A stretch of 11,279 bases of DNA, from the NCBI GenBank assembly GCA_024226105.1, contig JAAELZ010000068.1:1-11279 (forward strand), in the 5' to 3' direction. The notes under the pieces are model-generated. The model searched no databases, was not told the origin of the DNA, and worked only from the letters and a program-made list of their open reading frames with translations. The position numbers and the translations under genes are program-made. Below, in pieces: positions 1-6,399 of the stretch. The stretch comes from Pseudomonadota bacterium. GTDB lineage: Bacteria > Pseudomonadota > Gammaproteobacteria > Arenicellales > Poriferihabitantaceae. Position 1 is the first letter of the stretch; every line of letters begins with the position of its first letter.

Positions 1-17
1 AGCGTAGCGCATCCACC
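1..17. repeat. Half of a REP-like palindromic repeat (window edge)
   Basis: The first 17 bases, AGCGTAGCGCATCCACC, match one arm of a short repeat seen between genes in many proteobacterial genomes, in which the arm is paired with a reverse-complement GGTGGAT arm. Only this half is inside the window, so the pairing cannot be shown. It lies just downstream of the gluQ stop codon, a usual place for such elements. The recognition is from memory and no other copy occurs in the window. Confidence 0.35.
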
Positions 18-36
18 AAAATACAGGTTAAAGAAC

Positions 37-990
37 CTATCCACCGTATCGAGTAAAACTATCCAACAATTCCCTCAAGCTAATTGGCGCATTCGACTCG
101 ACTAAATCCAGCTCGAAAGCCAACCGCCCAATCACCTGCTCAGGCGTCTTGCCCTTCTCGCGCAGCATCTGTAATGAATCAGAACCATCCCGCTTAGCCA
201 GCTTATTCCCATCCGCATCGGTTTTAAGCGGCACGTGCCAAAAACGTGGTGCCTGCGCCCCAAGCGCATTAAAAAGAGCAACCTGCCCGGGGGTAGAATC
301 CAGCAAATCCGCACCACGCACCACATCCGTTACACCCATGACGATATCATCCACCACGCTGACCAACTGGTAGGCGTACATATCATTAAATCGCTTTACT
401 ATAATATCCCCCCAGGCCACAGCAACATTTTGGGATTGCTCTCCCATGAGCATATCTACAAATGTAATCTCTTCATCCGGCACCTTAAACCGCCAAACCA
501 ACTGTTGATCATGCGCAAATGACGAGATCTCCCGGCCACGGCAGGTTCCGGGGTATACATAGTGCCCGGACTCATTGGGCTTAGCGACCTGTCGCCTGAT
601 CTCCTTGCGCGAACACGCACAAGGGTATAAATAGCCCCGGGATTTTAAAGTTTCAAACGCGGCCGTATACTGAGGCAAATAGTCTGACTCAACATATATC
701 CCATCCGCATCAGCGGCGTAATCAATATTCTCAAGCACATCCCAATCCATTCCCAACCAGCGCAAATCATCCAGAATCTGCTCCGCACTTCCTTCTTTCA
801 CCCTGGGCGTATCGATATCATCCATGCGCAAAAGAAAGTCACCACCCGCTAGCCTGACCTGCAACCAGGCCACTATCGCGGTTTGTATATTTCCAAGATG
901 CTGCATACCGCTCGGACTGGGTGCATAGCGCCCCCTGACCTGCCCATTGGATAGAGAAGCTGTCTGCAATAGTTGGTATTTCAGGTTCAT
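37..990 (-). CDS. gluQ: Glutamyl-Q tRNA(Asp) synthetase
   Basis: GluQ is a truncated glutamyl-tRNA synthetase paralogue that activates glutamate and attaches it to queuosine at position 34 of tRNA(Asp), in the cytosol. The 317-residue product has the class I catalytic core: GRYAPSPSG at 20-28, the HIGH-type signature HLGN at 31-34, the RMDDID acidic segment at 55-60, and the KMSKS-type loop KLAKR at 263-267. The family zinc site is visible as C124-x-C126, Y146 and C150. The anticodon-binding domain of true GluRS is missing, and the length is close to the usual ~300. The ATG at 990 is the only start that keeps the GRYAPSPSG strand; no clear Shine-Dalgarno precedes it. It is divergent from the CbbY-type gene, whose start lies 23 bases away. 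In many gammaproteobacteria gluQ follows dksA, but not here. Confidence 0.95.
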   Translation of the reverse strand: MNLKYQLLQTASLSNGQVRGRYAPSPSGMQHLGNIQTAIVAWLQVRLAGGDFLLRMDDIDTPRVKEGSAEQILDDLRWLGMDWDVLENIDYAADADGIYVESDYLPQYTAAFETLKSRGYLYPCACSRKEIRRQVAKPNESGHYVYPGTCRGREISSFAHDQQLVWRFKVPDEEITFVDMLMGEQSQNVAVAWGDIIVKRFNDMYAYQLVSVVDDIVMGVTDVVRGADLLDSTPGQVALFNALGAQAPRFWHVPLKTDADGNKLAKRDGSDSLQMLREKGKTPEQVIGRLAFELDLVESNAPISLRELLDSFTRYGG

Positions 991-1013
991 AAATTAGTGG
1001 TTAAGCTCACTGA

Positions 1014-1769
1014 ATGTTAAAAGCACTTATATTTGATGTAGACGGCACCCTGGCCGACACAGAACGGGACGGCCATCGTGTCGCATTTAACCTCGCATTT
1101 CAAGAGGCAGATTTGAATTGGGACTGGAATCCAGAGCTCTACGGTGAGTTACTTACGGTCACCGGGGGTAAAGAACGCATGCGTTTTTATGCGGAACAAT
1201 ACGATCAGGCGTTTATTTCACAAGCGGATGTGGATGAACTCATCACAAATTTGCACGCCAGCAAGACCCGCCACTATGTGAATTTGCTAAGCGAAGGCAG
1301 GATACCCTTAAGGCCCGGTGTGAAGCGCCTGCTTAAAGAAGCTGTTGATGCCGGGCTGACCCTGGCGATTGCAACCACCACAACTCCACAAAACGTCTCC
1401 GCTTTGCTGGAAAGCACACTGGGAAAGGACTCCAAAAACTGCTTTGCCTCGATTGGTGCAGGTGATATTGTGCCCGCGAAAAAACCAGCGGCAGACATTT
1501 ACCTTCATGTACTAAAAGAACTGGAGCTACAGGCCAGCGAATGCCTGGCCTTTGAAGACTCTGAAAACGGCGTTCGCGCTTCGCTCGGCGCGCAACTTGC
1601 AACCATTGTTACGATCAACAGCTACACTGAAAATCATGATTTTGAAGGGGCCGAACTGGTACTGAATCAATTTGGAGAAGCTGATTTACCCGCTAAAGTA
1701 CTGGCCGGCACAATGCAAAAAAACTACCTGGATATCGATGGCATACAAACACTTTACAACGAATTGTAA
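1014..1769 (+). CDS. cbbY: CbbY-type HAD phosphatase
   Basis: This is a 251-residue HAD-superfamily hydrolase of the CbbY subgroup. CbbY enzymes remove the 1-phosphate from xylulose-1,5-bisphosphate, a Rubisco inhibitor, but close homologues also occur in organisms without Rubisco, where the substrate is less certain. The four HAD motifs are present: DVDGT at 8-12 (nucleophile D8, acid/base D10), a Thr run at 121-124 (motif II), K157 in PAKKP (motif III) and FEDSENG at 180-186 with E181/D182 (motif IV). A helical cap occupies roughly residues 15-90, and TLADTERDGHRVAFN (12-26) is typical of CbbY. The ATG at 1014 places the nucleophile at residue 8, as usual. No Shine-Dalgarno is visible, and the 23-base gap to gluQ means the promoter must lie inside gluQ. 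No Rubisco or Calvin-cycle gene is in the window, so the symbol denotes the family rather than proven function. Confidence 0.85.
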   Translation: MLKALIFDVDGTLADTERDGHRVAFNLAFQEADLNWDWNPELYGELLTVTGGKERMRFYAEQYDQAFISQADVDELITNLHASKTRHYVNLLSEGRIPLRPGVKRLLKEAVDAGLTLAIATTTTPQNVSALLESTLGKDSKNCFASIGAGDIVPAKKPAADIYLHVLKELELQASECLAFEDSENGVRASLGAQLATIVTINSYTENHDFEGAELVLNQFGEADLPAKVLAGTMQKNYLDIDGIQTLYNEL

Positions 1770-1795
1770 ATCGAGCAGAAAAAACAAGGAAGCGC

Positions 1796-1824
1796 TTGCG
1801 AAAACCCTGACCTTAGGGTATCTT
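1796..1824 (+). promoter_or_regulatory. Candidate promoter of tRNA-Met
   Basis: TTGCGA (1796-1801) and TATCTT (1819-1824) are separated by exactly 17 bases and followed by a GC-rich stretch, CCGCTCCCC, like the discriminator of stable-RNA promoters under stringent control. The expected start near 1831 would give a ~30-nt leader before the tRNA. Both hexamers match consensus only 4/6, so this is an inference from spacing and position. Confidence 0.5.
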
Positions 1825-1861
1825 CCGCTCCCCAAATCTGTACTGTTATTCCGCAACACAC

Positions 1862-1938
1862 GGCTATGTAGCTCAGCTGGTTAGAGCACATCACTCATAA
1901 TGATGGGGTCGGTAGTTCGAATCTACCCATAGCCACCA
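1862..1938 (+). tRNA. tRNA-Met (elongator, anticodon CAT)
   Basis: The 77-nt cloverleaf folds cleanly: acceptor GGCTATG (1862-1868) with CATAGCC (1928-1934), a GCTC/GAGC D stem, anticodon stem CATCA/TGATG with loop CTCATAA and anticodon CAT at 1896-1898, and T stem GGTAG/CTACC with loop TTCGAAT. Discriminator A1935 is followed by an encoded CCA (1936-1938). The 5' half is almost identical to what I recall of E. coli elongator tRNA-Met, and the paired first acceptor base rules out an initiator tRNA. Decayed mobile DNA directly downstream suggests that its 3' end has served as an integration site. Confidence 0.97.
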
Positions 1939-1981
1939 TTTATTCAAATACTTACAAGATTTTCTCCCCTTCTCAAGCTTC

Positions 1982-2016
1982 CGTTATTAAGCGTTAATAA
2001 CCAATTAATAACGCTT
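1982..2016. repeat. Nested inverted repeats downstream of tRNA-Met
   Basis: Two overlapping perfect inverted repeats compete for the same bases: CGTTATTAA (1982-1990) with TTAATAACG (2005-2013), and AAGCGTTA (1989-1996) with TAACGCTT (2009-2016). No T-run follows on either strand, so an intrinsic terminator is unlikely. The spot between a tRNA 3' end and an excisionase-like gene would suit a recombinase or repressor binding site, but this is inference. Confidence 0.5.
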
Positions 2017-2090
2017 CAGCTGGTCATTCTCTGATCTTTCAGCGAGTGGCATACTTTACCTCCATCCGTAACCATACTACATCGTACTTT

Positions 2091-2225
2091 ATGAACCCGT
2101 ACGAGGTACAAACGATGGAAGATTTATGGTCAACCCAGCAACTAGCCGACTATTTAGGCTACGAGCGCACAAGCATTGAAAAAATGCGTCGCGAAGGCAG
2201 AGTGTTAATCAGCAACCAAAACTGA
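2091..2225 (+). pseudogene. Excisionase/AlpA-like HTH protein, cut by insertion
   Basis: A 44-residue reading frame contains a winged-helix-type helix-turn-helix: LWSTQQLADYLGYERTSIEK followed by MRREGR. That pattern is the core of the excisionase/AlpA-like HTH_17 family, small DNA-binding proteins that steer recombination or switch on integrated elements. The wing normally expected after REGR is missing: from 2202 the sequence is the terminal repeat of the 184-bp element, and the TGA stop at 2223-2225 lies inside that repeat. The gene therefore looks truncated by the insertion rather than naturally short. The start could be ATG 2091 or the in-frame ATG at 2115; neither has a strong Shine-Dalgarno. 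Its position next to tRNA-Met fits an integrated element. Family assignment is by pattern only, and a domesticated short HTH protein cannot be excluded. Confidence 0.55.
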
Positions 2226-2385
2226 CCAGTTTCAGTAACAAATCAGCGCGCAATATTGACCACCTGCCGAGCATGTAAAGATTGTGCAGTGGATTGATAA
2301 CATTACATATAGTTACCAATCCAAGAATTCGGGCAGATTATTTTAGGATGCTGTTAGATGGTCAGTTTTGGTTGCTGATTGACAC
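2202..2385. mobile_element. 184-bp MITE-like element or solo IS21-like ends
   Basis: The element is bounded by 27-bp inverted repeats at 2202-2228 and 2359-2385 that match at 26 of 27 positions (mismatch at the fifth base, T versus C). An internal copy at 2241-2262 matches the left repeat at 17 of 22 positions, keeping AATCAGC at the start and TGACCA at the end. Between the repeats lies a central imperfect hairpin (2291-2322) and no reading frame able to encode a transposase, so any movement would be driven in trans. Multiple subterminal copies of the end repeat and TGT...ACA-like tips recall the IS21 family, from memory. If the tips are 2203 and 2384, the flanks CAGAG and CAGTG could be a 5-bp target duplication with one change. 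Confidence 0.75.
2291..2322. repeat. Central hairpin inside the MITE-like element
   Basis: GGATTGATAAC (2291-2301) pairs with GTTACCAATCC (2312-2322) at 10 of 11 positions, and the odd pair could be G-U in one strand's RNA. The loop is 10 bases. Together with the terminal repeats it gives the element a nested stem structure, as is common in MITEs. Confidence 0.6.
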
Positions 2386-2449
2386 AGTGTATCCCAACTA
2401 GTGCTGACGGGGTACAGTGATTTCATGCTTTGCACACTTCCATGACTGT

Positions 2450-2554
2450 ATGCGGGAGAATGAGGGTAAAGACCCAAAGCATGGCGTCAGGGGCGCATTA
2501 TTTGCAGAAAAACATAGAAGCTTGATTGATCTAACAGAACTTCAAACAACTTAA
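2450..2554 (+). pseudogene. Orphan reading frame, probable gene remnant
   Basis: A 34-residue reading frame (ATG 2450, TAA 2552-2554) encodes a charged peptide, MRENEGKDPKHGVRGALF then AEKHRSLIDLTELQTT. The frame stays open upstream to about 2408, with a GTG at 2417, so the true start may be lost. The peptide has plausible amino-acid composition for a soluble protein C-terminus, but I do not recognise it. It sits between the MITE-like element and the minus-strand fragments, consistent with leftover integrated-element genes. There is no Shine-Dalgarno. It may equally be chance. Confidence 0.3.
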
Positions 2555-2718
2555 CGGGACAGCAGTGGCCCAATAGCCAAATTTAAAGTGACAATGTTAA
2601 CAGAGATATGCAGAGTCTGTATATTTACTGGTATCGGATGATAGGCAGACCAATTAGTAGTTTAAAGTTTAGTCCCTCCGTCCCCTTAATCAGAATTCGC
2701 ATAGATCAGCTGATTGAG
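2555..2718. other. Non-coding stretch within the decayed zone
   Basis: I see no reading frame with protein-like content, no structured RNA and no convincing repeat here. The base composition is AT-rich relative to gluQ and gpsA, in line with degraded mobile DNA. Confidence 0.4.
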
Positions 2719-2769
2719 TCACCTTTGGATGCAACTTAACATGGTTACAATATTTGTTTCATCGTTCAT
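2719..2769 (-). pseudogene. Truncated gene start with strong Shine-Dalgarno
   Basis: On the minus strand, AAGGAG (2781-2776) lies six bases before ATG 2769, one of only two strong ribosome-binding sites found in the window. The frame encodes only MNDETNIVTMLSCIQR before TGA (2721-2719). A site this good in front of 16 codons suggests the 5' end of a once longer gene that has lost its body, or a leader or small peptide. Another gene end overlaps the Shine-Dalgarno, as in a compact operon. The original function cannot be told. Confidence 0.4.
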
Positions 2770-2779
2770 TTTGTGCTCC

Positions 2780-2830
2780 TTATGCTCCAGTCACATCATT
2801 CAGCCCTCGTCTTTCTGCAATCTGCACAAT
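2780..2830 (-). pseudogene. C-terminal fragment of an unknown gene
   Basis: The minus-strand frame after a TAG reads IVQIAERRGLNDVTGA and ends in TAA (2782-2780), which overlaps the Shine-Dalgarno of the next short frame. Stop codon embedded in the next gene's ribosome-binding site is the usual geometry of two genes in an operon. I read it as the surviving junction of two degraded genes. Only 16 codons are open, so chance remains possible. Confidence 0.3.
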
Positions 2831-2847
2831 CTACAATTTTCTGTCTG

Positions 2848-2853
2848 TATAAC
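2848..2853 (+). promoter_or_regulatory. Candidate -10 of the SUMF1-fold gene
   Basis: TATAAC at 2848-2853 is a 5/6 match to the -10 consensus and lies 14 bases before the ATG at 2868. It would give a leader of only about 8 nt, in line with the lack of a Shine-Dalgarno. The best -35 candidate, TGCACA at 2823-2828, has a 19-base spacer and 4/6 match, so confidence is low. Confidence 0.25.
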
Positions 2854-2867
2854 TAATTGTAAACCTC

Positions 2868-4532
2868 ATGAATCGACGAAGACTGCTTAGAATATTTTTC
2901 GCTTCCCTGATCTTCGGTGCAGGCATTTTTATATGGCTCACCCCTACTCATGAAATCACTCCATCGCAACCGGGTACTTCCGCCTTCAAATCAGCAATTC
3001 TGCCACCAGGCACGGTCAGAGAAACCATTTTGCCAGACCATATCGATGAAATGGTTCGCATCGAGGCTGGCTGCGTTGATACACCTGACTACGATATTCA
3101 GAAACAAATATGTGTCGATAGTTTCAGCATCGGTAAATACGAAATTACTCAGGGTCTATGGCAAACCGTGATGGGCAACAATCCAGTTGAGGCCCCACAA
3201 GGGAAGCTTTATCCGATCGCCTCAGTAAGCTGGAACGATATTCAGACCTTCATCACAAAGCTAAATCAAATCACAGATAAACGGTATCGCCTGCCAACCT
3301 CTAACGAATGGCATTATGCCGCACGTGGTGGCACTCAGACAACCTACTGGTGGGGTGATGAAGCAAGTCATGCCTATGCAAACTTTGGTAAAGACCCCTG
3401 TTGCGGTAATCAAGTACAAGGCCGCGACCTATGGGACAAGGTATCTCCTGTCGGCTCTTTCCCAGCCAATCTTTATGGCCTGCACGACACAGCAGGCAAT
3501 GTCTGGGAGTGGACATGCTCTGAAGCAAGAGAGGAACTCACTGCCTCGGATTTATGCGCGGCACAAAAGAGCGGAACTCGCTTACGAGAAGCACGCGGGG
3601 GTTCATGGATCAGCAATTCAAGCAAAATTCGTACAACGAGCGCTGCCAACCTTCTTCTAGAAGGTAATTTTATGCTGGAAGGAAAACGCGATGACCTTGG
3701 CTTTCGTCTTGTCCTGGACTACCCGGCGCAACAAGAAAGGCAATCAAAGCTGGAAATCTCCTTTCAAACGAAACAGACAGCAAAACAGCAAATTGAAAAT
3801 ACCTACACAATGGGCTCTGAAAGTGGCTATCAACTAGTTTTTGATCGTGTCCCAACCCACTACGGCGAATATACCGAACTTCTTGCCACTCAGTTGCGGG
3901 CTCCGGATGGAACCATTATGCGAGGAGAATTCTCAGAAAGCCGATACGGCGCACCCCACTGGTTTACATGGCAAAGTCATCCCTCATGGAAATATGATGC
4001 TCTGCGGCAGTGGACTGGTGGAATGCACTGCTGCATGTGGTATTGGTTTGTCTCAAAATCTCCCCCTTATCGAATACTACCGAAATTTGATGATGTGCCT
4101 ATCGACATCGTTCTGATTGACCCCGACAATGACGGGATAATGGAATTCGAAACGCTGGAAGACAGCTATTCATTTGGCACGGACACCGCACATAGAACTA
4201 TGCCAAAATTGCTTTGGCGGATGACAGACACCGGGCCTGAATTGGCGCGTGATCTCATGAAAACATGGAAGTTGTCTGAAACGCAACTCAAGGATATAGA
4301 ACTTATAGTTAAAAGCCTTGCGCCCGTGTCCGGTCACTTCAATCACGAATGGACACAACTGCTGACAACGAATGTCATCACAGAATACTACAGCACAGGT
4401 GACATCGAGCATGCTCGACAGGTTTTTGATCAGCTGTGGTCGTATTCAGATTCAGAGGGGGAGGATTTCTGGAATAAGATTGCTCGCCAGATGGCTTGTA
4501 GCCCTTATGGGGTTGAAGGCGTTAAATGCTAG
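2868..4532 (+). CDS. Membrane-anchored SUMF1-fold protein with GGxHCC domain
   Basis: The 554-residue product has three parts. Residues 1-26 are a short basic head (NRRR) and a hydrophobic stretch that serves as a signal peptide or signal anchor, placing the rest outside the cytoplasmic membrane. Residues ~60-285 form a formylglycine-generating-enzyme (SUMF1) fold: RLPTSNEWHYAARGG (141-155), GLHDTAGNVWEWT (204-216), RGGSW (243-247) and GFRLVL (278-283). The two copper-binding cysteines of true FGE, expected about 20-30 residues before GFR, are absent (SSKIRTTSAAN, 251-261), so sulfatase activation is unlikely. SUMF1 domains without them are common in bacterial binding and accessory proteins. 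Residues ~295-554 carry GGMHCC (384-389) and DPDNDGIMEFE (418-428), resembling a little-described extracytoplasmic domain with GGAHCC and DxDxDG motifs that I recall only as a pattern. Several cysteines (69, 82, 178, 179, 217, 230, 388, 389, 544, 554) fit disulfides. No Shine-Dalgarno; monocistronic. Function unknown. Confidence 0.85.
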   Translation: MNRRRLLRIFFASLIFGAGIFIWLTPTHEITPSQPGTSAFKSAILPPGTVRETILPDHIDEMVRIEAGCVDTPDYDIQKQICVDSFSIGKYEITQGLWQTVMGNNPVEAPQGKLYPIASVSWNDIQTFITKLNQITDKRYRLPTSNEWHYAARGGTQTTYWWGDEASHAYANFGKDPCCGNQVQGRDLWDKVSPVGSFPANLYGLHDTAGNVWEWTCSEAREELTASDLCAAQKSGTRLREARGGSWISNSSKIRTTSAANLLLEGNFMLEGKRDDLGFRLVLDYPAQQERQSKLEISFQTKQTAKQQIENTYTMGSESGYQLVFDRVPTHYGEYTELLATQLRAPDGTIMRGEFSESRYGAPHWFTWQSHPSWKYDALRQWTGGMHCCMWYWFVSKSPPYRILPKFDDVPIDIVLIDPDNDGIMEFETLEDSYSFGTDTAHRTMPKLLWRMTDTGPELARDLMKTWKLSETQLKDIELIVKSLAPVSGHFNHEWTQLLTTNVITEYYSTGDIEHARQVFDQLWSYSDSEGEDFWNKIARQMACSPYGVEGVKC

Positions 4533-4592
4533 TTCAATTTCTATTGCCAGATTCCGTTAACCGTCCTCTCGACCATAAACCAGATTTTAACC

Positions 4593-4612
4593 CCTCAAAC
4601 CCAAAGTTGAGG
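4593..4612. repeat. Hairpin between convergent genes
   Basis: CCTCAA (4593-4598) and TTGAGG (4607-4612) form a 6-bp stem with an 8-base loop between the SUMF1-fold gene and the convergent methyltransferase gene. The position suits a shared terminator, but neither strand has a T-run after it, so a role in termination is unproven. Confidence 0.35.
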
Positions 4613-4681
4613 TAAGAATTCTCGTAAGAGATATGGAAATTACACTCATCATGAATTTAACTGGTAATTCGTATTGCACAG

Positions 4682-5593
4682 CTACGCTTCGTATCTACTG
4701 AGCAAATATTTCAAATGCTCGCCATCTGTACCACAACACCCGCCAAGTATCTTCATACCATATTTTTCATTCAGCTCCAGCATGGCATCACCCCATTCAG
4801 ATATACTTTCAGACTCCAATTGCTCTGCTCCATCTAATTCGCAATGATCTAATGACGAAGCATTTGCTGAATTTCCTATAAGTCGCTTGAAAAGCATTGC
4901 TGGCTGTTTATCAGCACACAGAAAAGTCGGATATGAACAATTCACCATATATCCAAGTGGTGGAATAGTCGTTTTTTCATCTACTCTAGCAATCGCATCT
5001 ATTAGTGGTGTGCCATCTAAGACATTACCATTGCGATTTATCACATAACTTATGATGTATGGTATACCCGTCTTTTCCATTGCCATGGCAATACCGAGTG
5101 ATTCTTCAACGTTTGGAAGTGTTACCGCCATGAGAAAATCTACCCCGCCTTTTGCGAGTTGTCCGATCTGCCATGAGTGAAATTGCTCCGCTTTTCCCGA
5201 AGTTAAACCTTCTTCGGGCAGGTAACAGTCATTTTTACACCCAATGGAACCGCCAATTCTGATATTTACGATGTCTTTATTGGATGTATCGCGTATTCCC
5301 TGTAGAAATTTGACCGCATCATCGTTAATTGATTTACTGATGTTTGAGTCGTAAACCCTTTCACGGTTAGCTCTCCAGGTTGGGGTGCTCATTAAAAAGG
5401 GCAATCTCGCTTCCAATGCGATGTCAAAATACTCCAGGTACAACTTTGTGAGTTCGCTCTGACCAGCACTATCATATATCAGGGGGGAATGAACAAGTGC
5501 GGGATGAAGTTTAATCCCCTTCAATCGCCTCAACCTTTCTACGATTGAAGCCTCCATCAGTATCAATTCACTATTGTCTAGCAGAGTATTCAT
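4682..5593 (-). CDS. Homocysteine S-methyltransferase family protein
   Basis: The 303-residue product belongs to the homocysteine S-methyltransferase family (zinc-thiolate TIM barrels such as MmuM and the N-terminal domain of MetH), which transfer a methyl group to homocysteine to form methionine, or do related thiol methylations. The three zinc ligands are visible: C219 in the VNCSYP strand and C286-C287 in GGCCGT near the C-terminus. Length matches single-domain members (~300). The N-terminal strand that usually reads DG-(A/G) is here LMEAS (12-16), so the usual Asp is a Glu. This departure, together with an insert-like ELDGAEQLESES segment around 252-263, points to a divergent subgroup, and the methyl donor cannot be predicted. 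The start could be ATG 5593 or the in-frame ATG for residue 13; neither has a clear Shine-Dalgarno. It follows the alpha/beta hydrolase gene by 91 bases on the same strand and may be co-transcribed. Confidence 0.85.
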   Translation of the reverse strand: MNTLLDNSELILMEASIVERLRRLKGIKLHPALVHSPLIYDSAGQSELTKLYLEYFDIALEARLPFLMSTPTWRANRERVYDSNISKSINDDAVKFLQGIRDTSNKDIVNIRIGGSIGCKNDCYLPEEGLTSGKAEQFHSWQIGQLAKGGVDFLMAVTLPNVEESLGIAMAMEKTGIPYIISYVINRNGNVLDGTPLIDAIARVDEKTTIPPLGYMVNCSYPTFLCADKQPAMLFKRLIGNSANASSLDHCELDGAEQLESESISEWGDAMLELNEKYGMKILGGCCGTDGEHLKYLLSRYEA

Positions 5594-5684
5594 TATGCTT
5601 GATGGTTGGAAACAATGGGATTTGGTAGTCTGATATTGGCTGACATTATCTTTAACAATTGGAAGTCACTAAAAGCAATCTCAA

Positions 5685-6254
5685 TCACCTGGCCCTGGAA
5701 TTATATAACTCCCGAATCTGCGGTAACCCCTCTTTAAAAAACGTGAACCGATGTGAATCTCCCTCAAATTCCATGTACCTTCCATACCCTTCATAGAATA
5801 CCTTTGTTTTGGCGTGATCAATCACCGGATCGCCTGTATCAACCAGAACCAGGCGAGGAACAGACATATCATGTTTCACCACATTGAAGGATTCAAAATC
5901 TTCTATGGTGAATTCGTATTTCTCGCCTGTTTTGTAGTTTTCGTTTTCACCAAGCAGGTGTTTAAGAATTTCGGGATTGGTAACTGGATTTATTAGGACT
6001 ACTTTGGCGCTAAATTTCCTGGCAAGCATTTCAGCGAATACCCCACCAGTTGAGGATGCAACGAATGTCAGTCTTTCAGGAGGCTCTGATTCAATTGCTT
6101 CAGATACAATTTTCGACAATTCAGCGAAGCCTTTCTTAAAGTTGTAGACGGTGTAAGTCGGTGAGATAACTTTGATGTCGGGAAAATAGCTTCTGAGTTG
6201 ACTGGCGGTATTGTTGTTTCCTGCTGAGTTGAAGCCGTGGAGGTTTATTATCAT
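5685..6254 (-). CDS. YqiA/YcfP-like alpha/beta hydrolase
   Basis: This 189-residue protein is a minimal alpha/beta hydrolase of the YqiA/YcfP (UPF0227) type, small cytosolic esterase-like proteins. It opens with INLHGFNSAG (3-12), the oxyanion-side HG motif. The nucleophile elbow is ASSTGG (66-71), with S68 as nucleophile, as in the SSLGG elbow of YqiA. The acid is probably D142 in DTGDPVID and the histidine is H168 in GDSHRF. It has no signal peptide. The start at 6254 is backed by AAGGAA about 5 bases upstream, one of two good Shine-Dalgarno sites in the window. The neighbouring methyltransferase gene downstream gives no clear link to a pathway. Natural substrate unknown. Confidence 0.8.
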   Translation of the reverse strand: MIINLHGFNSAGNNNTASQLRSYFPDIKVISPTYTVYNFKKGFAELSKIVSEAIESEPPERLTFVASSTGGVFAEMLARKFSAKVVLINPVTNPEILKHLLGENENYKTGEKYEFTIEDFESFNVVKHDMSVPRLVLVDTGDPVIDHAKTKVFYEGYGRYMEFEGDSHRFTFFKEGLPQIRELYNSRAR

Positions 6255-6399
6255 GAATTTCCTTTCTTAAAGATTGAGTGTAGAGAGGTTGCCTGCCAGC
6301 AATCATTTCTAGTAAACCGTGAAAGCTCGTATACATTAGCCCTATGCGTGGGCATTTACGCCCTTTTAAGTATATGTAATTAAAAGCATTTTATTGTTA

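Noticed and set aside
235..522. 95-codon plus-strand frame
   Set aside because: It lies wholly antisense within gluQ, which is strongly supported by class I synthetase motifs.
1939..2867. Second copy of the tRNA 3' end as an attachment site
   Set aside because: I found no repeat of the T arm and acceptor sequence anywhere else in the window, so no att pair is claimed.
6350..6367. GGGC-ATTTAC-GCCC followed by TTTT as a plus-strand terminator
   Set aside because: A 4-bp stem and a short T-run are too weak, and no supported plus-strand gene ends there.
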